DNA from: a virus
IMG/VR virus record: IMGVR_UViG_3300042539_001144
Span: 1 to 61,534 of that record
Strand: one strand, 5' to 3'
Length of the DNA stretch: 61,534 nucleotides
Below the pieces are notes generated by a model. It was not told the DNA's origin, did no database searches, and saw only the letters and a program-made list of their open reading frames with translations. Made by a program: the position numbers and the translations under genes. Shown here piece after piece: positions 13,519 to 20,406 of this stretch (positions within the stretch are counted from its first letter, which is position 1; every line of letters begins with the position of its first letter).

Positions 13519-13893
13519 CTATGCGGCAGACCCGGGCTTCCCTGCTTTTATGGCTGCCTTCCGCCCAGCCGCGGCAGGGTTCCGCCATCTCCGGCCGAGG
13601 GTCATGTCCGGGTCGTTGGCGAACCGCTCCAGCGCATCCTGCACGCCGCCCTCTTCGAGCCCGAGGTGCTCGCACGCCTCGGAGAACGGGATCACTGCAT
13701 CGCCCCCGTACATCCACGACCGGGCTGCGTCCCGCTGCCGCCTGAGTTCCTGCCGGTAGAGCAGGGCGGACTTCTTCTCGTTCCGCCGCAGCCCCCGGTC
13801 GGCCAGCACGAACGCAGCCTGCCCGATCAGGGCAGCGCACAGCCTGCGGTACGCCCCGTCGATCTCCTGCCGCGAGAGGTGGTCGAACGTCAC
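13519..13893 (-). CDS. Hypothetical helical protein
   Basis: 124 residues from GTG 13893, a GTGA overlap with the upstream gene. Helical: 'EIDGAYRRLCAALIGQAAFVLADRGL', then a basic segment with 'LLYRQELRRQRDAARSWMYGGDAVIPF' and a small HTH-like part ('FSEACEHLGLEEGGVQDALERF'). This layout suggests a small DNA- or protein-binding regulator, but I do not recognise it. The C-terminus is basic and Gly/Ala-rich. Confidence 0.6.
   Translation of the reverse strand: MTFDHLSRQEIDGAYRRLCAALIGQAAFVLADRGLRRNEKKSALLYRQELRRQRDAARSWMYGGDAVIPFSEACEHLGLEEGGVQDALERFANDPDMTLGRRWRNPAAAGRKAAIKAGKPGSAA
13545..13558 (-). promoter_or_regulatory. Motif B-like element
   Basis: Minus strand reads GCCATAAAAGCAGGG, a variant of the CGCCATAAC motif, about 52 nt upstream of the membrane-protein start at 13493 and inside the preceding gene's 3' end. 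Confidence 0.35.
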
Positions 13894-14273
13894 TGCTGCA
13901 CCTCCACGTTGGCGGCCTTCGGCGGGCGGCAACCCGGCTGACGCAGGTCGTCGTTGAGTTGGGGCCACACTTCCTCCGAGTGGCAGGCGAACAGCAGGTT
14001 CCACGCGGCGTGCCCGAGGTGGTCCTCCGACCTGTCGCCTTCGAGGTACGAGTAGATGTGCGACAGGGCGTGGTTCAAGAACACGCTGATGGGCAAACCC
14101 CGCTCGACGTTGAACGCCCCGTACTTCTCCGCCCCCTCGTGGCTGGCCTGCGCCACACGCCGCAGCCCGACCGGCGTGAGCAACTCGAACCGCACGTCCT
14201 TCGCCGTGCGCTTGGCGCCCATGCCGTACGTCGCCACGCCGTCCTGCACCTTCGGCCGATCGAACAATCCCAT
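13890..14273 (-). CDS. dATP/dGTP diphosphohydrolase-like protein (DUF5664)
   Basis: 127 residues from ATG 14273. 'RFELLTPVGLRRVAQASHEGAEKYGAFNVERGLPISVFLNHALSHIY' and 'HLGHAAWNLLFACH' reproduce the pattern of the DUF5664 / dATP-dGTP diphosphohydrolase N-terminal family: R-x-x-L-x-P, E-G-A-x-K-Y-G, N-x-x-x-G, His-rich helix, then D-H-L-x-H. MazG-like all-helical hydrolases of this kind adjust nucleotide pools during phage growth. The gene sits in an overlapping run with the neighbouring small genes (GTGA at its end). Confidence 0.75.
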   Translation of the reverse strand: MGLFDRPKVQDGVATYGMGAKRTAKDVRFELLTPVGLRRVAQASHEGAEKYGAFNVERGLPISVFLNHALSHIYSYLEGDRSEDHLGHAAWNLLFACHSEEVWPQLNDDLRQPGCRPPKAANVEVQQ

Positions 14274-14761
14274 CACTGCACCCCCTCCGATATGAAGTCG
14301 GACATTGGCCGCAGCGCACGCTGCGGAACAAACCATGCCGACCTGTGTCCATGCGGGTCTTTGATCCACTGGTCTTGCTTTGCCTCGCCCCCGGGCAGCC
14401 AGCCCGCCAGCCTCACGCCAGTGCCCTCGACGATGGCGAGGACGTACCGACGGTCGTTGGCGTCGTTGTCTCTGACAATCAGGCTGCCGTCGGCGCGGTC
14501 GGTGGCCCGAACCTCTACGTCCTTGAGGAAGTCGGGGCGATTGTGGAATGTGTTGATGCTGGGCACGAACCACTTGTTGGTGGCCTTGCCGAGTGCGATC
14601 TCGCCGCACGCCCCGACCACCTCTTCCTTGAGGCGGGTGATCATGTCCCGCTTGTATGTCGAGGAGTGGTTCAGGCCCTGCGAATATGACGCCACGATCC
14701 GCATCATCGCAGTTGATACAGCAAGGTCGAACTCCGGAAGCGTCATCTGCACGGTACTCAT
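14273..14761 (-). CDS. Hypothetical phage protein with 'GEIALGK' core
   Basis: 162 residues from ATG 14761 (ATGA overlap with the nuclease upstream). 'VVGACGEIALGKATNKW' and 'DVEVRATDRADGSLIVRDNDAND' form a recurrent phage pattern I recognise without a name. The E...D-x-E-x-R spacing is reminiscent of a degenerate PD-(D/E)XK nuclease fold, but this is a guess. It ends with 'AWFVPQRALRPMSDFI'. Its position beside a resolvase-like nuclease and an HNH gene is consistent with a DNA-metabolism role. Confidence 0.6.
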   Translation of the reverse strand: MSTVQMTLPEFDLAVSTAMMRIVASYSQGLNHSSTYKRDMITRLKEEVVGACGEIALGKATNKWFVPSINTFHNRPDFLKDVEVRATDRADGSLIVRDNDANDRRYVLAIVEGTGVRLAGWLPGGEAKQDQWIKDPHGHRSAWFVPQRALRPMSDFISEGVQ

Positions 14762-15096
14762 GCGCGGCTCCTCGCGCCATGGACGTGGGCCGCGAAGACG
14801 TGCATGTCGGCGAGCCGCACGGTGATCATCCACTCGCCGCCGTTCTTGCGGTGGCACACCGCCGGGATCGCCCCAGCCTTGGCCGCGTCGGTGGACGCCT
14901 GCGCCATGGCGTTGTCGATGTTGAGCCGCTCGACGCGCTTGCACTCGAAGTGCAGGCCCGGCAGTTCGTCGACCACGACGTCGCTGTCACCGGCCGTGCC
15001 GCAGTACTGCTGCGTGCGGCGTGCCGTGTAGCCCATCGCACTGAACTGGGCGGCAAGTTCCCTCTCTCCGTTGGCACCCTTGGCACGACTGTTCAT
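14758..15096 (-). CDS. PD-(D/E)XK Holliday-junction-resolvase-like nuclease
   Basis: 112 residues from ATG 15096. 'NSRAKGANGERELAAQF' (E at 11-13), 'GTAGDSDVVVD' (D37-D39 region) and 'LHFECKRVE' (E51-C-K53) give the E-x(n)-D-x(n)-E-x-K order of Hjc-type resolvases and related phage nucleases. The size is typical. It would resolve branched DNA made by the Erf/exonuclease recombination module encoded upstream in the same operon. Tight overlaps on both sides. Confidence 0.8.
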   Translation of the reverse strand: MNSRAKGANGERELAAQFSAMGYTARRTQQYCGTAGDSDVVVDELPGLHFECKRVERLNIDNAMAQASTDAAKAGAIPAVCHRKNGGEWMITVRLADMHVFAAHVHGARSRA

Positions 15097-15476
15097 CACT
15101 TTCCGGCGTTCCGTCGCCGCTCCTGTTTCGCCCACTCTGGCAACTCGGTCGGGTCCTCCTTTAGGCCCGCCCTCCCCTTCAGCCCGGCAAGAAACTTCAG
15201 GTCGACCTCGCCGTCCTCTTCTTCCTTCGCCTTCAGGATGTGGCCCAGCGTCAGCGGCTTGCCCGAGATGCCTGCGTGGTATGCGCGGTGGCACTCCTCG
15301 CAGACGAGGATCAGGTTCCGATGGTGGTGCGGGTCACGCCCTCTCCTGCCGACGATGTGGTGCAGTTCGCACCGCTTGCCCGGGCGGTACTTCCGCCAGT
15401 AGCACACAGCACACCGCTCGCTTTGGAATGCGTACGCCTCCAGCCACTTGCGGTCGGGCTCCTTCTTACGAGCCAT
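15096..15476 (-). CDS. HNH endonuclease (recombination-associated type)
   Basis: 126 residues. Zinc pair 'CAVC' (C22, C25), 'CELHHIVGRRG' as the HNH strand, 'NLILVCEECHRAYHAG' with the second CxxC and the final His. This is a complete C4-type HNH fold, similar to small phage proteins encoded in recombination clusters. The C-terminus is charged and helical. It starts inside the 3' end of the HEGTH gene and ends in an ATGA overlap with the resolvase-like gene. Confidence 0.85.
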   Translation of the reverse strand: MARKKEPDRKWLEAYAFQSERCAVCYWRKYRPGKRCELHHIVGRRGRDPHHHRNLILVCEECHRAYHAGISGKPLTLGHILKAKEEEDGEVDLKFLAGLKGRAGLKEDPTELPEWAKQERRRNAGK

Positions 15477-16197
15477 CGGGTTCCTCCGCCTGCGTGAGGA
15501 GTTCCCTGCCGTCCTCGCCGAGCACGTCGGCGAAGGGCTGTGCCTCGAAGTTCTCGATCGCGAGCCGGGCCCGGGCTACCAGCAGGTCGTAGAGGGCGCG
15601 CAGTTCCTCCTTGGGGTATGAGTCGTCCTCCCTGCGGCACACCTGCTCGACGGCGTACTTCGAGTACACGAGCAACTCGATGCAGAATCGGTCGGTCTCT
15701 TGCCGTCGGTCCCACCCGAGTTCCCTGCGGGTGATGCACCCGGCGGTGTACGCAGCCGCCTCGTCGAGCGGGTAGATGGCAACGTCCTGCCAGTCCCGCT
15801 GCGCCTCGATCAGGTACGTCTTGTAGGTCTTGCCCCTGTGCTGGGCCGGGATCGCGTCGGCGACGTGAGCCAGTTTCGTCCTGCGTGGGATCGGCACCTG
15901 CCACGCCACGCCGTCGAGCAGGTAGAAGCCGCGCTGCTTCCCGTTGCTGTGCCGCGAGTTCACGAAGTGCGTCCCCTCGTGGGCCCACGTAATGAGACAG
16001 CCATCCCCAGCCCGGGCATGCTCGGCATCAGCGGCCGGGAGCCGGGAGAGAATGTCCGTCAACGCTGGGGGCAGCGTCTTGTCGGCACACTTGCGGATGG
16101 CCGGAGCGTCGACGTCGTCGCCGATTAGCAGCCCGCCGATCCACGCCACCACCACGAACAGCAGAAACACCCACCCGATATCACGAGTCCAGTTCAT
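15466..16197 (-). CDS. Membrane-anchored putative zinc metallopeptidase (HEGTH)
   Basis: 243 residues from ATG 16197, preceded by AAGGAGGCGGCG. A membrane span at residues 9-25 (WVFLLFVVVAWIGGLLI), with a basic residue before it and acidic after, predicts an exported C-terminal domain. 'TWAHEGTHFVNS' places an HExxH zinc motif at 73-77. 'YPLDEAAAYTAG' near 146 could supply the third ligand (Glu), as in gluzincin-type peptidases. Several paired cysteines (37, 67, about 154) fit an extracytoplasmic location. I know no named family. It could act in lysis, envelope processing or exclusion. Confidence 0.65.
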   Translation of the reverse strand: MNWTRDIGWVFLLFVVVAWIGGLLIGDDVDAPAIRKCADKTLPPALTDILSRLPAADAEHARAGDGCLITWAHEGTHFVNSRHSNGKQRGFYLLDGVAWQVPIPRRTKLAHVADAIPAQHRGKTYKTYLIEAQRDWQDVAIYPLDEAAAYTAGCITRRELGWDRRQETDRFCIELLVYSKYAVEQVCRREDDSYPKEELRALYDLLVARARLAIENFEAQPFADVLGEDGRELLTQAEEPDGS

Positions 16198-16337
16198 CGC
16201 CGCCTCCTTGCGTTGTCTCGCTCGATCTCCTCCATCAAGCCCCGCACCACCACGACCATGATCACCACCGCCGAGATCGCGAGGGTGACCAGCGACGTGG
16301 TGACGATCAGCAGCACGTCACGCAGCATCGGATTCAT
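16194..16337 (-). CDS. 47-residue single-pass membrane protein
   Basis: ATG 16337 to TGA 16194. The start lies within the 3' end of the upstream gene and the stop overlaps the HEGTH gene start (ATGA). One long hydrophobic segment, residues 8-31 (VLLIVTTSLVTLAISAVVIMVVVV), is followed by an acidic then strongly basic tail ending RRRR. The inside-positive rule predicts N-out/C-in. Its position directly before the membrane-anchored HEGTH protein suggests the two act together, perhaps as a lysis or exclusion pair (inference). Confidence 0.6.
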   Translation of the reverse strand: MNPMLRDVLLIVTTSLVTLAISAVVIMVVVVRGLMEEIERDNARRRR

Positions 16338-16662
16338 CGTCGTCTTCCTCCATGTCCAACATCTCCTCGGCCTGACGCATGGCAGTCGATGCGGCGATGA
16401 GCCACTTCGCCATGGCCTCCACCTGATCCGCGTTCTCCAGAATGCAGACGGCCTCCGTCTGCAAGGTGACGCACGGGCGGTCGACCGGAAACGACGCCGT
16501 CAGCAGGTGGCGCGGCGTCTCGCGGTACTCGTCCACGTTGCACATGTCCTTCGCCAGCATCGAGTTCGCCGAGCCGTTGCGGTACGCCAGCGTGACGGCC
16601 CATCGGCTGCCCTGCGTGACGATGCACAGCGACTCGTGGTCTTCGCTTGGCATCGTGTTCAT
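16318..16662 (-). CDS. Hypothetical acidic protein
   Basis: 114 residues from ATG 16662 (ATGA overlap with the helicase stop). A beta-rich N-terminal half ('ESLCIVTQGSRWAVTLAYRNG'), a helix 'NADQVEAMAKWLIAASTAMRQAEEML', and an acidic end (DMEEDDDESDAA). No domain recognised. Coupled to the helicase gene, so possibly an accessory to replication or recombination. Confidence 0.6.
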   Translation of the reverse strand: MNTMPSEDHESLCIVTQGSRWAVTLAYRNGSANSMLAKDMCNVDEYRETPRHLLTASFPVDRPCVTLQTEAVCILENADQVEAMAKWLIAASTAMRQAEEMLDMEEDDDESDAA

Positions 16663-18188
16663 GCGGGCACCTTCGACAGTTCCCTCTTGATCGCCCTGAC
16701 CAGCCACTCGTTGCCGGGGCTGCGGCGCATCGTCCGCAGAATCTTCTGGAGGTCCTGCCTCGGGATGGTCCGCACGGGCTGGCCCTTGTAGGGGCCCCAC
16801 AGCATCCGGGCTTCCCGTCGCTTCGGCGTCTCGACCGTGGGCTTGCCGGTCACGTCCACCGACTCGGAGTCGAACTGCACGCCGACGCGAATCTGCGCAC
16901 GCCGCTCCTTCTCCGCGGCCATCTCTGCGAGGGCACGCTCCTTGTCGAGCCGCTCCTGCTCCCGCAGTTCGGCCTCGACCTCGGCGAGTTCGACCTCCTC
17001 GTCCTCGGATCGCTTGAGAAGTTTCTCGCGGTACTTCTCCACCTTGGCGGGCGGCAGCACCACGTCGATGGCCGAGCACACGCGATGGAACTTCGTGTTG
17101 TCTTGGTAGTCGAGGATGCGGCAGTGAGGCTTCGGCCCCTGTGCGATGGCGAGCCGACGCAGGTACTCGGTCGGCTGCCCGTCCACGACGCCCTTGCCCG
17201 GGCGGAGGGCGCGGCCCACGATCTGGAGGTAGCGCTGGAGGCTGCGAGTCGGCATCAGCAGATGCAGTTCCTCGACGGCGGAGTCCCACCCCATGGTCAG
17301 GATGGAGATGTTCGCGATGAGGCTGGCCTCGCCCGACTCGTAGCGGTGCATCTCCTCCTGCCGCTGCGTAACGCTCATCCCCGAGTGGACGAGGGCGCAC
17401 TTCACGCCGTACCGCCCCTCGATCATGTCGCGGAACGCGATGGCGTGGGCGCGGTTGTAGCAGTAGACGGCGCCGCGCTTCTTGTGGTTCGCCGCCACGA
17501 GTGCGGCGTGCTCGTGGATCAGCGCCTCGTCCTTGAGGATGCGAGTCACGTCGTCGGCGGAGAAGTCACCGAGCCCGCCACGGATGGCGCTCGTGTCCAG
17601 CCCGCGGAGCACGACTCGCTTGGCCGAGATCGGCGTGAGCCAGCCGTGTGCAATGGCTGGCACCACGCCGTACTGGACAGGGCACCTTCCGTAGTACCGC
17701 ATCGCGGGGCTGCCGTGAGGGGTTGCTGTCAAGCCACACACTACGGCGCCCCGCGAGCGGTACAGGTCGAGCAGGTCCTTGGCTGGCCCGGTGCAGCCAT
17801 AGTGGGCCTCGTCCACGATGACGAGGTCCGGCGAGAACTTCGCACCCCGGTTCCCTGTGAGCAGCGACTGGAGCGAGGCCACGACGATCGGGGCGTCCGA
17901 GCGGGCGTACTTGTCAGCCTGCTCCACCTCGACGTCTCGGAGCCTGTACTCCTCGATGCCCTTGGCGATCTGCCCGCACAGCACCACGCGAGGATCGATC
18001 ACCAACGTCCGGCGGTAACGCTCGGACAGCATGGCGGCGACCAGCGTCTTTCCTGTCCCGGTGGCGAGTTCCCCGAGTGCGATCCCGTCCGAGCACATGG
18101 CACCATGCAGCGACTCGACGGAGTACTGCTGGTAGTCACGAGGCTTCGGCCGGGGGTCGACGAACAGGGTGCGAGCAGGGTGTTGCAT
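16659..18188 (-). CDS. SF2 DNA helicase (DEAH) with C-terminal DUF3820-like segment
   Basis: 509 residues from ATG 18188 (a GTG 3 nt earlier is possible); GGAGG lies 7 nt upstream. Helicase motif I ATGTGKT at 42-48, motif II DEAH at 126-129, motif III TATP at 154-157, motif VI 'QIVGRALRPGKG' near 330. This is the RecG/UvsW-like SF2 arrangement used by many phages for annealing, branch migration or origin opening. After a charged coiled segment (about 410-450) comes 'LWGPYKGQPVRTIPRQDLQKIL', like the DUF3820 domain often fused to phage helicases and nucleases. Confidence 0.9.
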   Translation of the reverse strand: MQHPARTLFVDPRPKPRDYQQYSVESLHGAMCSDGIALGELATGTGKTLVAAMLSERYRRTLVIDPRVVLCGQIAKGIEEYRLRDVEVEQADKYARSDAPIVVASLQSLLTGNRGAKFSPDLVIVDEAHYGCTGPAKDLLDLYRSRGAVVCGLTATPHGSPAMRYYGRCPVQYGVVPAIAHGWLTPISAKRVVLRGLDTSAIRGGLGDFSADDVTRILKDEALIHEHAALVAANHKKRGAVYCYNRAHAIAFRDMIEGRYGVKCALVHSGMSVTQRQEEMHRYESGEASLIANISILTMGWDSAVEELHLLMPTRSLQRYLQIVGRALRPGKGVVDGQPTEYLRRLAIAQGPKPHCRILDYQDNTKFHRVCSAIDVVLPPAKVEKYREKLLKRSEDEEVELAEVEAELREQERLDKERALAEMAAEKERRAQIRVGVQFDSESVDVTGKPTVETPKRREARMLWGPYKGQPVRTIPRQDLQKILRTMRRSPGNEWLVRAIKRELSKVPA

Positions 18189-18529
18189 CACGCTGCCTCC
18201 GTCGCGAGGCGGCGGCGAAGCGAGGCGTACATCCGCTGGAGCCGCTCGTTCCGGTAGTTGGCGCCCACGTAGCGGGTGGCCCGCTCACTCGGGCTCCAAC
18301 TCTCCCTGATGGCTGCGGCCCGCTCTTCGATCTCCTGCGGGGTAGGGTCCGTACGGTTCGGGAGACCCCTCCTCAACGGCGGGCGGCGTGTGTTCGTGAA
18401 CTTCAGGTAGGCGTAGAGCGACGTCTTCGAGATGCCGCACGCCATCGCCGACTTCATCACCGACACGCCCGACAGGTACATCTCCACCGCCTTCGACACC
18501 TGCATCGACCTCGACCCGATCCGATCCAT
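18188..18529 (-). CDS. Helix-turn-helix DNA-binding protein
   Basis: 113 residues from ATG 18529, preceded by AAGGAGGGATTCCAC. Residues 9-38 ('VSKAVEMYLSGVSVMKSAMACGISKTSLYAYLK') form a Hin/resolvase-type HTH. The remainder is basic with 'NERLQRMYASLRRRL'. It could be a small transcriptional regulator of the recombination operon. It ends in overlap with the helicase gene start. Confidence 0.7.
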   Translation of the reverse strand: MDRIGSRSMQVSKAVEMYLSGVSVMKSAMACGISKTSLYAYLKFTNTRRPPLRRGLPNRTDPTPQEIEERAAAIRESWSPSERATRYVGANYRNERLQRMYASLRRRLATEAA

Positions 18530-18695
18530 GTGGAATCCCTCCTTGAAGAAACGTGCGAACAAACAGGACTGACTGGAGTGCCCTGACCTCCTCGATGAGG
18601 CGTGGCACATCGACGTTGACGATCCTCGGCAGGACTTCGAGCGACAGGTTCTCGATCCGGTACTCGATCTCCTTGATCTCGCGGCTACTGAGCAC
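18285..18695 (-). CDS. Small helical protein; 3' part overlaps the HTH gene
   Basis: Starts at GTG 18695 (AAGGAGGTGGCGA upstream, inside the Erf gene's end). The first 45 residues look genuine ('REIKEIEYRIENLSLEVLPRIVNVDVPRLIEEVRAL'). The rest of this frame, to TGA 18285, is a Gly/Val/Glu/Pro-rich reading that overlaps the well-supported HTH gene by 245 nt and looks like a shadow. Either a long overlap is real or a frameshift removed the proper stop. Confidence 0.4.
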   Translation of the reverse strand: MLSSREIKEIEYRIENLSLEVLPRIVNVDVPRLIEEVRALQSVLFVRTFLQGGIPHGSDRVEVDAGVEGGGDVPVGRVGDEVGDGVRHLEDVALRLPEVHEHTPPAVEEGSPEPYGPYPAGDRRAGRSHQGELEPE

Positions 18696-19359
18696 TCGCC
18701 ACCTCCTTGGGTTTCGGGAGCGGCTTCATCGCCTCCCGGTCACGACGCAGGCCCATCAGTTCGTCCTCGGTCATGCGGCCAGCAGCCGCAGACAGGGCGG
18801 CCTTCGCGAGCACCGTGTCTCGGTCCTGCTCGGTGCGCGCTGCGACGAGTGCCTGTCTGGCGAGCGAGAGGGCCGCATTGCTTTTGGCCTTCGGCCCCTC
18901 CAGACCGGCACCGTCGAGGTCGGAATCCGCGGCCACCCCGCAGAGGCAGGCCGCGTGGTTGCGGCGGAAGTACGTCGTCTCCGACAGAATCTTCTGCGGC
19001 TGCTTCTCGGTGATCACCGACATGGCGCGCTCGAACTGGCCCGACGTGTGGCGGAGCGTCGTGACCAGCAGTTGCTGGTCGCCGATCACGACCGTCTTGC
19101 TGGCGAGGTCGAGGCCGTGCTTCGAGAGGGCCGGGGTGACGGCGTCGATCACCTCGTCGAGCGTGGCGTACATCCCGTAGTTGCCCTTGGCGTTCTTCTT
19201 GACGGGGGCAAACTCCGCCCGAGCACGGCACTTCGCCGCACACAGGACGTCGGTGAACTCCGACTCCATCGATGGGTAGTACGAGGTCTGCGGCTTGAGT
19301 CGGGAGTCGCGGCGGCACACGATGCCGTCGAGGTCGGTGGGTTCAGTCTGCTCGGTCAT
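18685..19359 (-). CDS. erf: Erf-family single-strand annealing protein
   Basis: 224 residues from ATG 19359 (ATGA overlap with the exonuclease). 'AEFAPVKKNAKGNYGMYATLDEVIDAVTPALSKHGL' is the hallmark N-terminal block of the ERF superfamily, followed by 'QQLLVTTLRHTSGQFER' and 'ETTYFRRNHAACLCGVAADSDLDG', corresponding to the R-Y-x-L-x-x-x-x-G block. Erf anneals complementary single strands, typically for circularisation or repair of phage DNA. It pairs with the exonuclease encoded immediately upstream. The C-terminal 40 residues are charged and linker-like, as usual. Confidence 0.88.
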   Translation of the reverse strand: MTEQTEPTDLDGIVCRRDSRLKPQTSYYPSMESEFTDVLCAAKCRARAEFAPVKKNAKGNYGMYATLDEVIDAVTPALSKHGLDLASKTVVIGDQQLLVTTLRHTSGQFERAMSVITEKQPQKILSETTYFRRNHAACLCGVAADSDLDGAGLEGPKAKSNAALSLARQALVAARTEQDRDTVLAKAALSAAAGRMTEDELMGLRRDREAMKPLPKPKEVASAQ

Positions 19360-20216
19360 CAGTCGATCTCCTTGAGGGACCACGCGGGGAACTTGAGTTC
19401 GTGGATGTGGCCGTACCCAGCGGGCAGCCAGTTGCCGGTCTCGCGCCGCACCTCGATCTCTTCGAGGTCGTCGGCGATCCACTGGACGCATCGCTCGACG
19501 AGCGCGTCAGGGAGATACACCACCTGCACTTCGTGCGGCGGGACTGTGGACATGGCGACGAACACCATGCCGCCGTGGCCTATGCCAGCGGCCTTGGCGA
19601 TCTCCCCGTAGAGGGCCGCCTGATAGTGGTAGCCGTGGTCGAGCACCGCCTTGTGGAAGTCATCGAGCGGACGCGGGGTGCGGCACGTCTTCCAATCGAG
19701 CACGGTGCCGAGGTGGGTGACCGCGTCGAAGCGGCAGCGGAGCAGGTGGCCGTCGTCGCGATGGTGGATCGCCGACAACTCGTGCCACGCGATCTGCTCG
19801 TACAGTTCGACGGCCTTCGAGTTCTTGAAGAACTGGTCGAGGATCGCCTCGCAGGTGGCGAGGTCGGCCGGGCTGGCGAGCGGCAGGTCCGGGTCCTGAT
19901 CGGCCGCCCACGCCTTGGCCGCCGCCGAGGAGGAGAGTCCACCGGAAGCGGTCAAGTACTCGGCCGGGATTTCCGAGAGGTGACCGCGGTATTTCCCGGG
20001 CCCGAACTCAAGGGCGGCATGAACCACCGACCCGAGTTGCAATGCCCCCGAAGAGAAGGGAGACTGGGATCGGGTGACGTAGCGCTGGTCGTACCAGACC
20101 GGGCCACGGTGCCTGAAGTCCCACAGCGGGGACTTCGAGGGGCATGGCAGCCCGTGGTAGACGCGGTTCGGGAGACCTTCGACGAGAAGTACCTGCCCGG
20201 CCGCCAATGTTTCCAT
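19359..20216 (-). CDS. RecE/exonuclease VIII-like PD-(D/E)XK nuclease (DUF3799)
   Basis: 285 residues from ATG 20216. Longer starts would translate the tRNA-like attP sequence and are rejected, although no clear ribosome binding site precedes this ATG. 'VYHGLPCPSKSPLWDF', 'ALQLGSVVHAALEF', 'CRFDAVTHLGTVLDWKT' (D...D-x-K) and 'YHYQAALYGEIAKA' match the PDDEXK exonuclease family related to the RecE C-terminus. It would resect double-stranded ends to feed the Erf protein. Its 5' end directly abuts attP, so prophage integration would place a host tRNA-Pro gene next to it. Confidence 0.83.
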   Translation of the reverse strand: METLAAGQVLLVEGLPNRVYHGLPCPSKSPLWDFRHRGPVWYDQRYVTRSQSPFSSGALQLGSVVHAALEFGPGKYRGHLSEIPAEYLTASGGLSSSAAAKAWAADQDPDLPLASPADLATCEAILDQFFKNSKAVELYEQIAWHELSAIHHRDDGHLLRCRFDAVTHLGTVLDWKTCRTPRPLDDFHKAVLDHGYHYQAALYGEIAKAAGIGHGGMVFVAMSTVPPHEVQVVYLPDALVERCVQWIADDLEEIEVRRETGNWLPAGYGHIHELKFPAWSLKEID

Positions 20217-20235
20217 GGCGGCCGGGAGGTCGGAG

Positions 20236-20285
20236 TCGGGGCGACACGATTCGAACGTGCGACCTCTACGTCCCGAACGTAGCGC
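20236..20285 (-). other. attP-like core: 3' half of a tRNA-Pro (CGG) gene
   Basis: On the minus strand this reads as anticodon stem-loop CTACG-TTCGGGA-CGTAG (20282-20266, anticodon CGG), 5-nt variable loop, T-arm GCACG-TTCGAAT-CGTGT (20260-20244) and the 3' acceptor strand CGCCCCG plus discriminator A at 20236. No matching 5' half (acceptor CGGGGCG, D-arm) is found upstream, so it is not a complete tRNA gene. Tyrosine integrases commonly use tRNA 3' ends, and the integrase gene starts about 120 nt away. Confidence 0.85.
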
Positions 20286-20344
20286 TTCCTCGCCGCCGTC
20301 ACCGTGAAAGGTGTCGGCCATGTCTTCATCAGTCAGTTGGGTGG

Positions 20345-20372
20345 TTGAGTCGCTGAACGTCATCGGTATTCT
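20345..20372 (+). promoter_or_regulatory. Integrase promoter candidate
   Basis: TTGAGT (20345-20350), 16-nt spacer, TATTCT (20367-20372): a good housekeeping-type promoter, about 35 nt before the integrase ATG. A direct repeat GTACAGG (20391 and 20399) follows, just ahead of the ATG. Confidence 0.55.
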
Positions 20373-20406
20373 GTCTGAAAAGGACGTAGTGTACAGGGGT
20401 ACAGGT

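Noticed and set aside
16647-18257. 536-aa plus-strand open frame opposite the helicase
   Set aside because: Antisense to a helicase with all motifs intact; no family-like sequence.
20236-20330. Complete tRNA-Pro gene
   Set aside because: No D-arm or 5' acceptor strand (CGGGGCG) is found upstream of the anticodon arm.
20217-20363. N-terminal extension of the exonuclease to ATG 20363
   Set aside because: It would translate the tRNA-Pro fragment; relatives start at the VYHG region and attP explains the open sequence.
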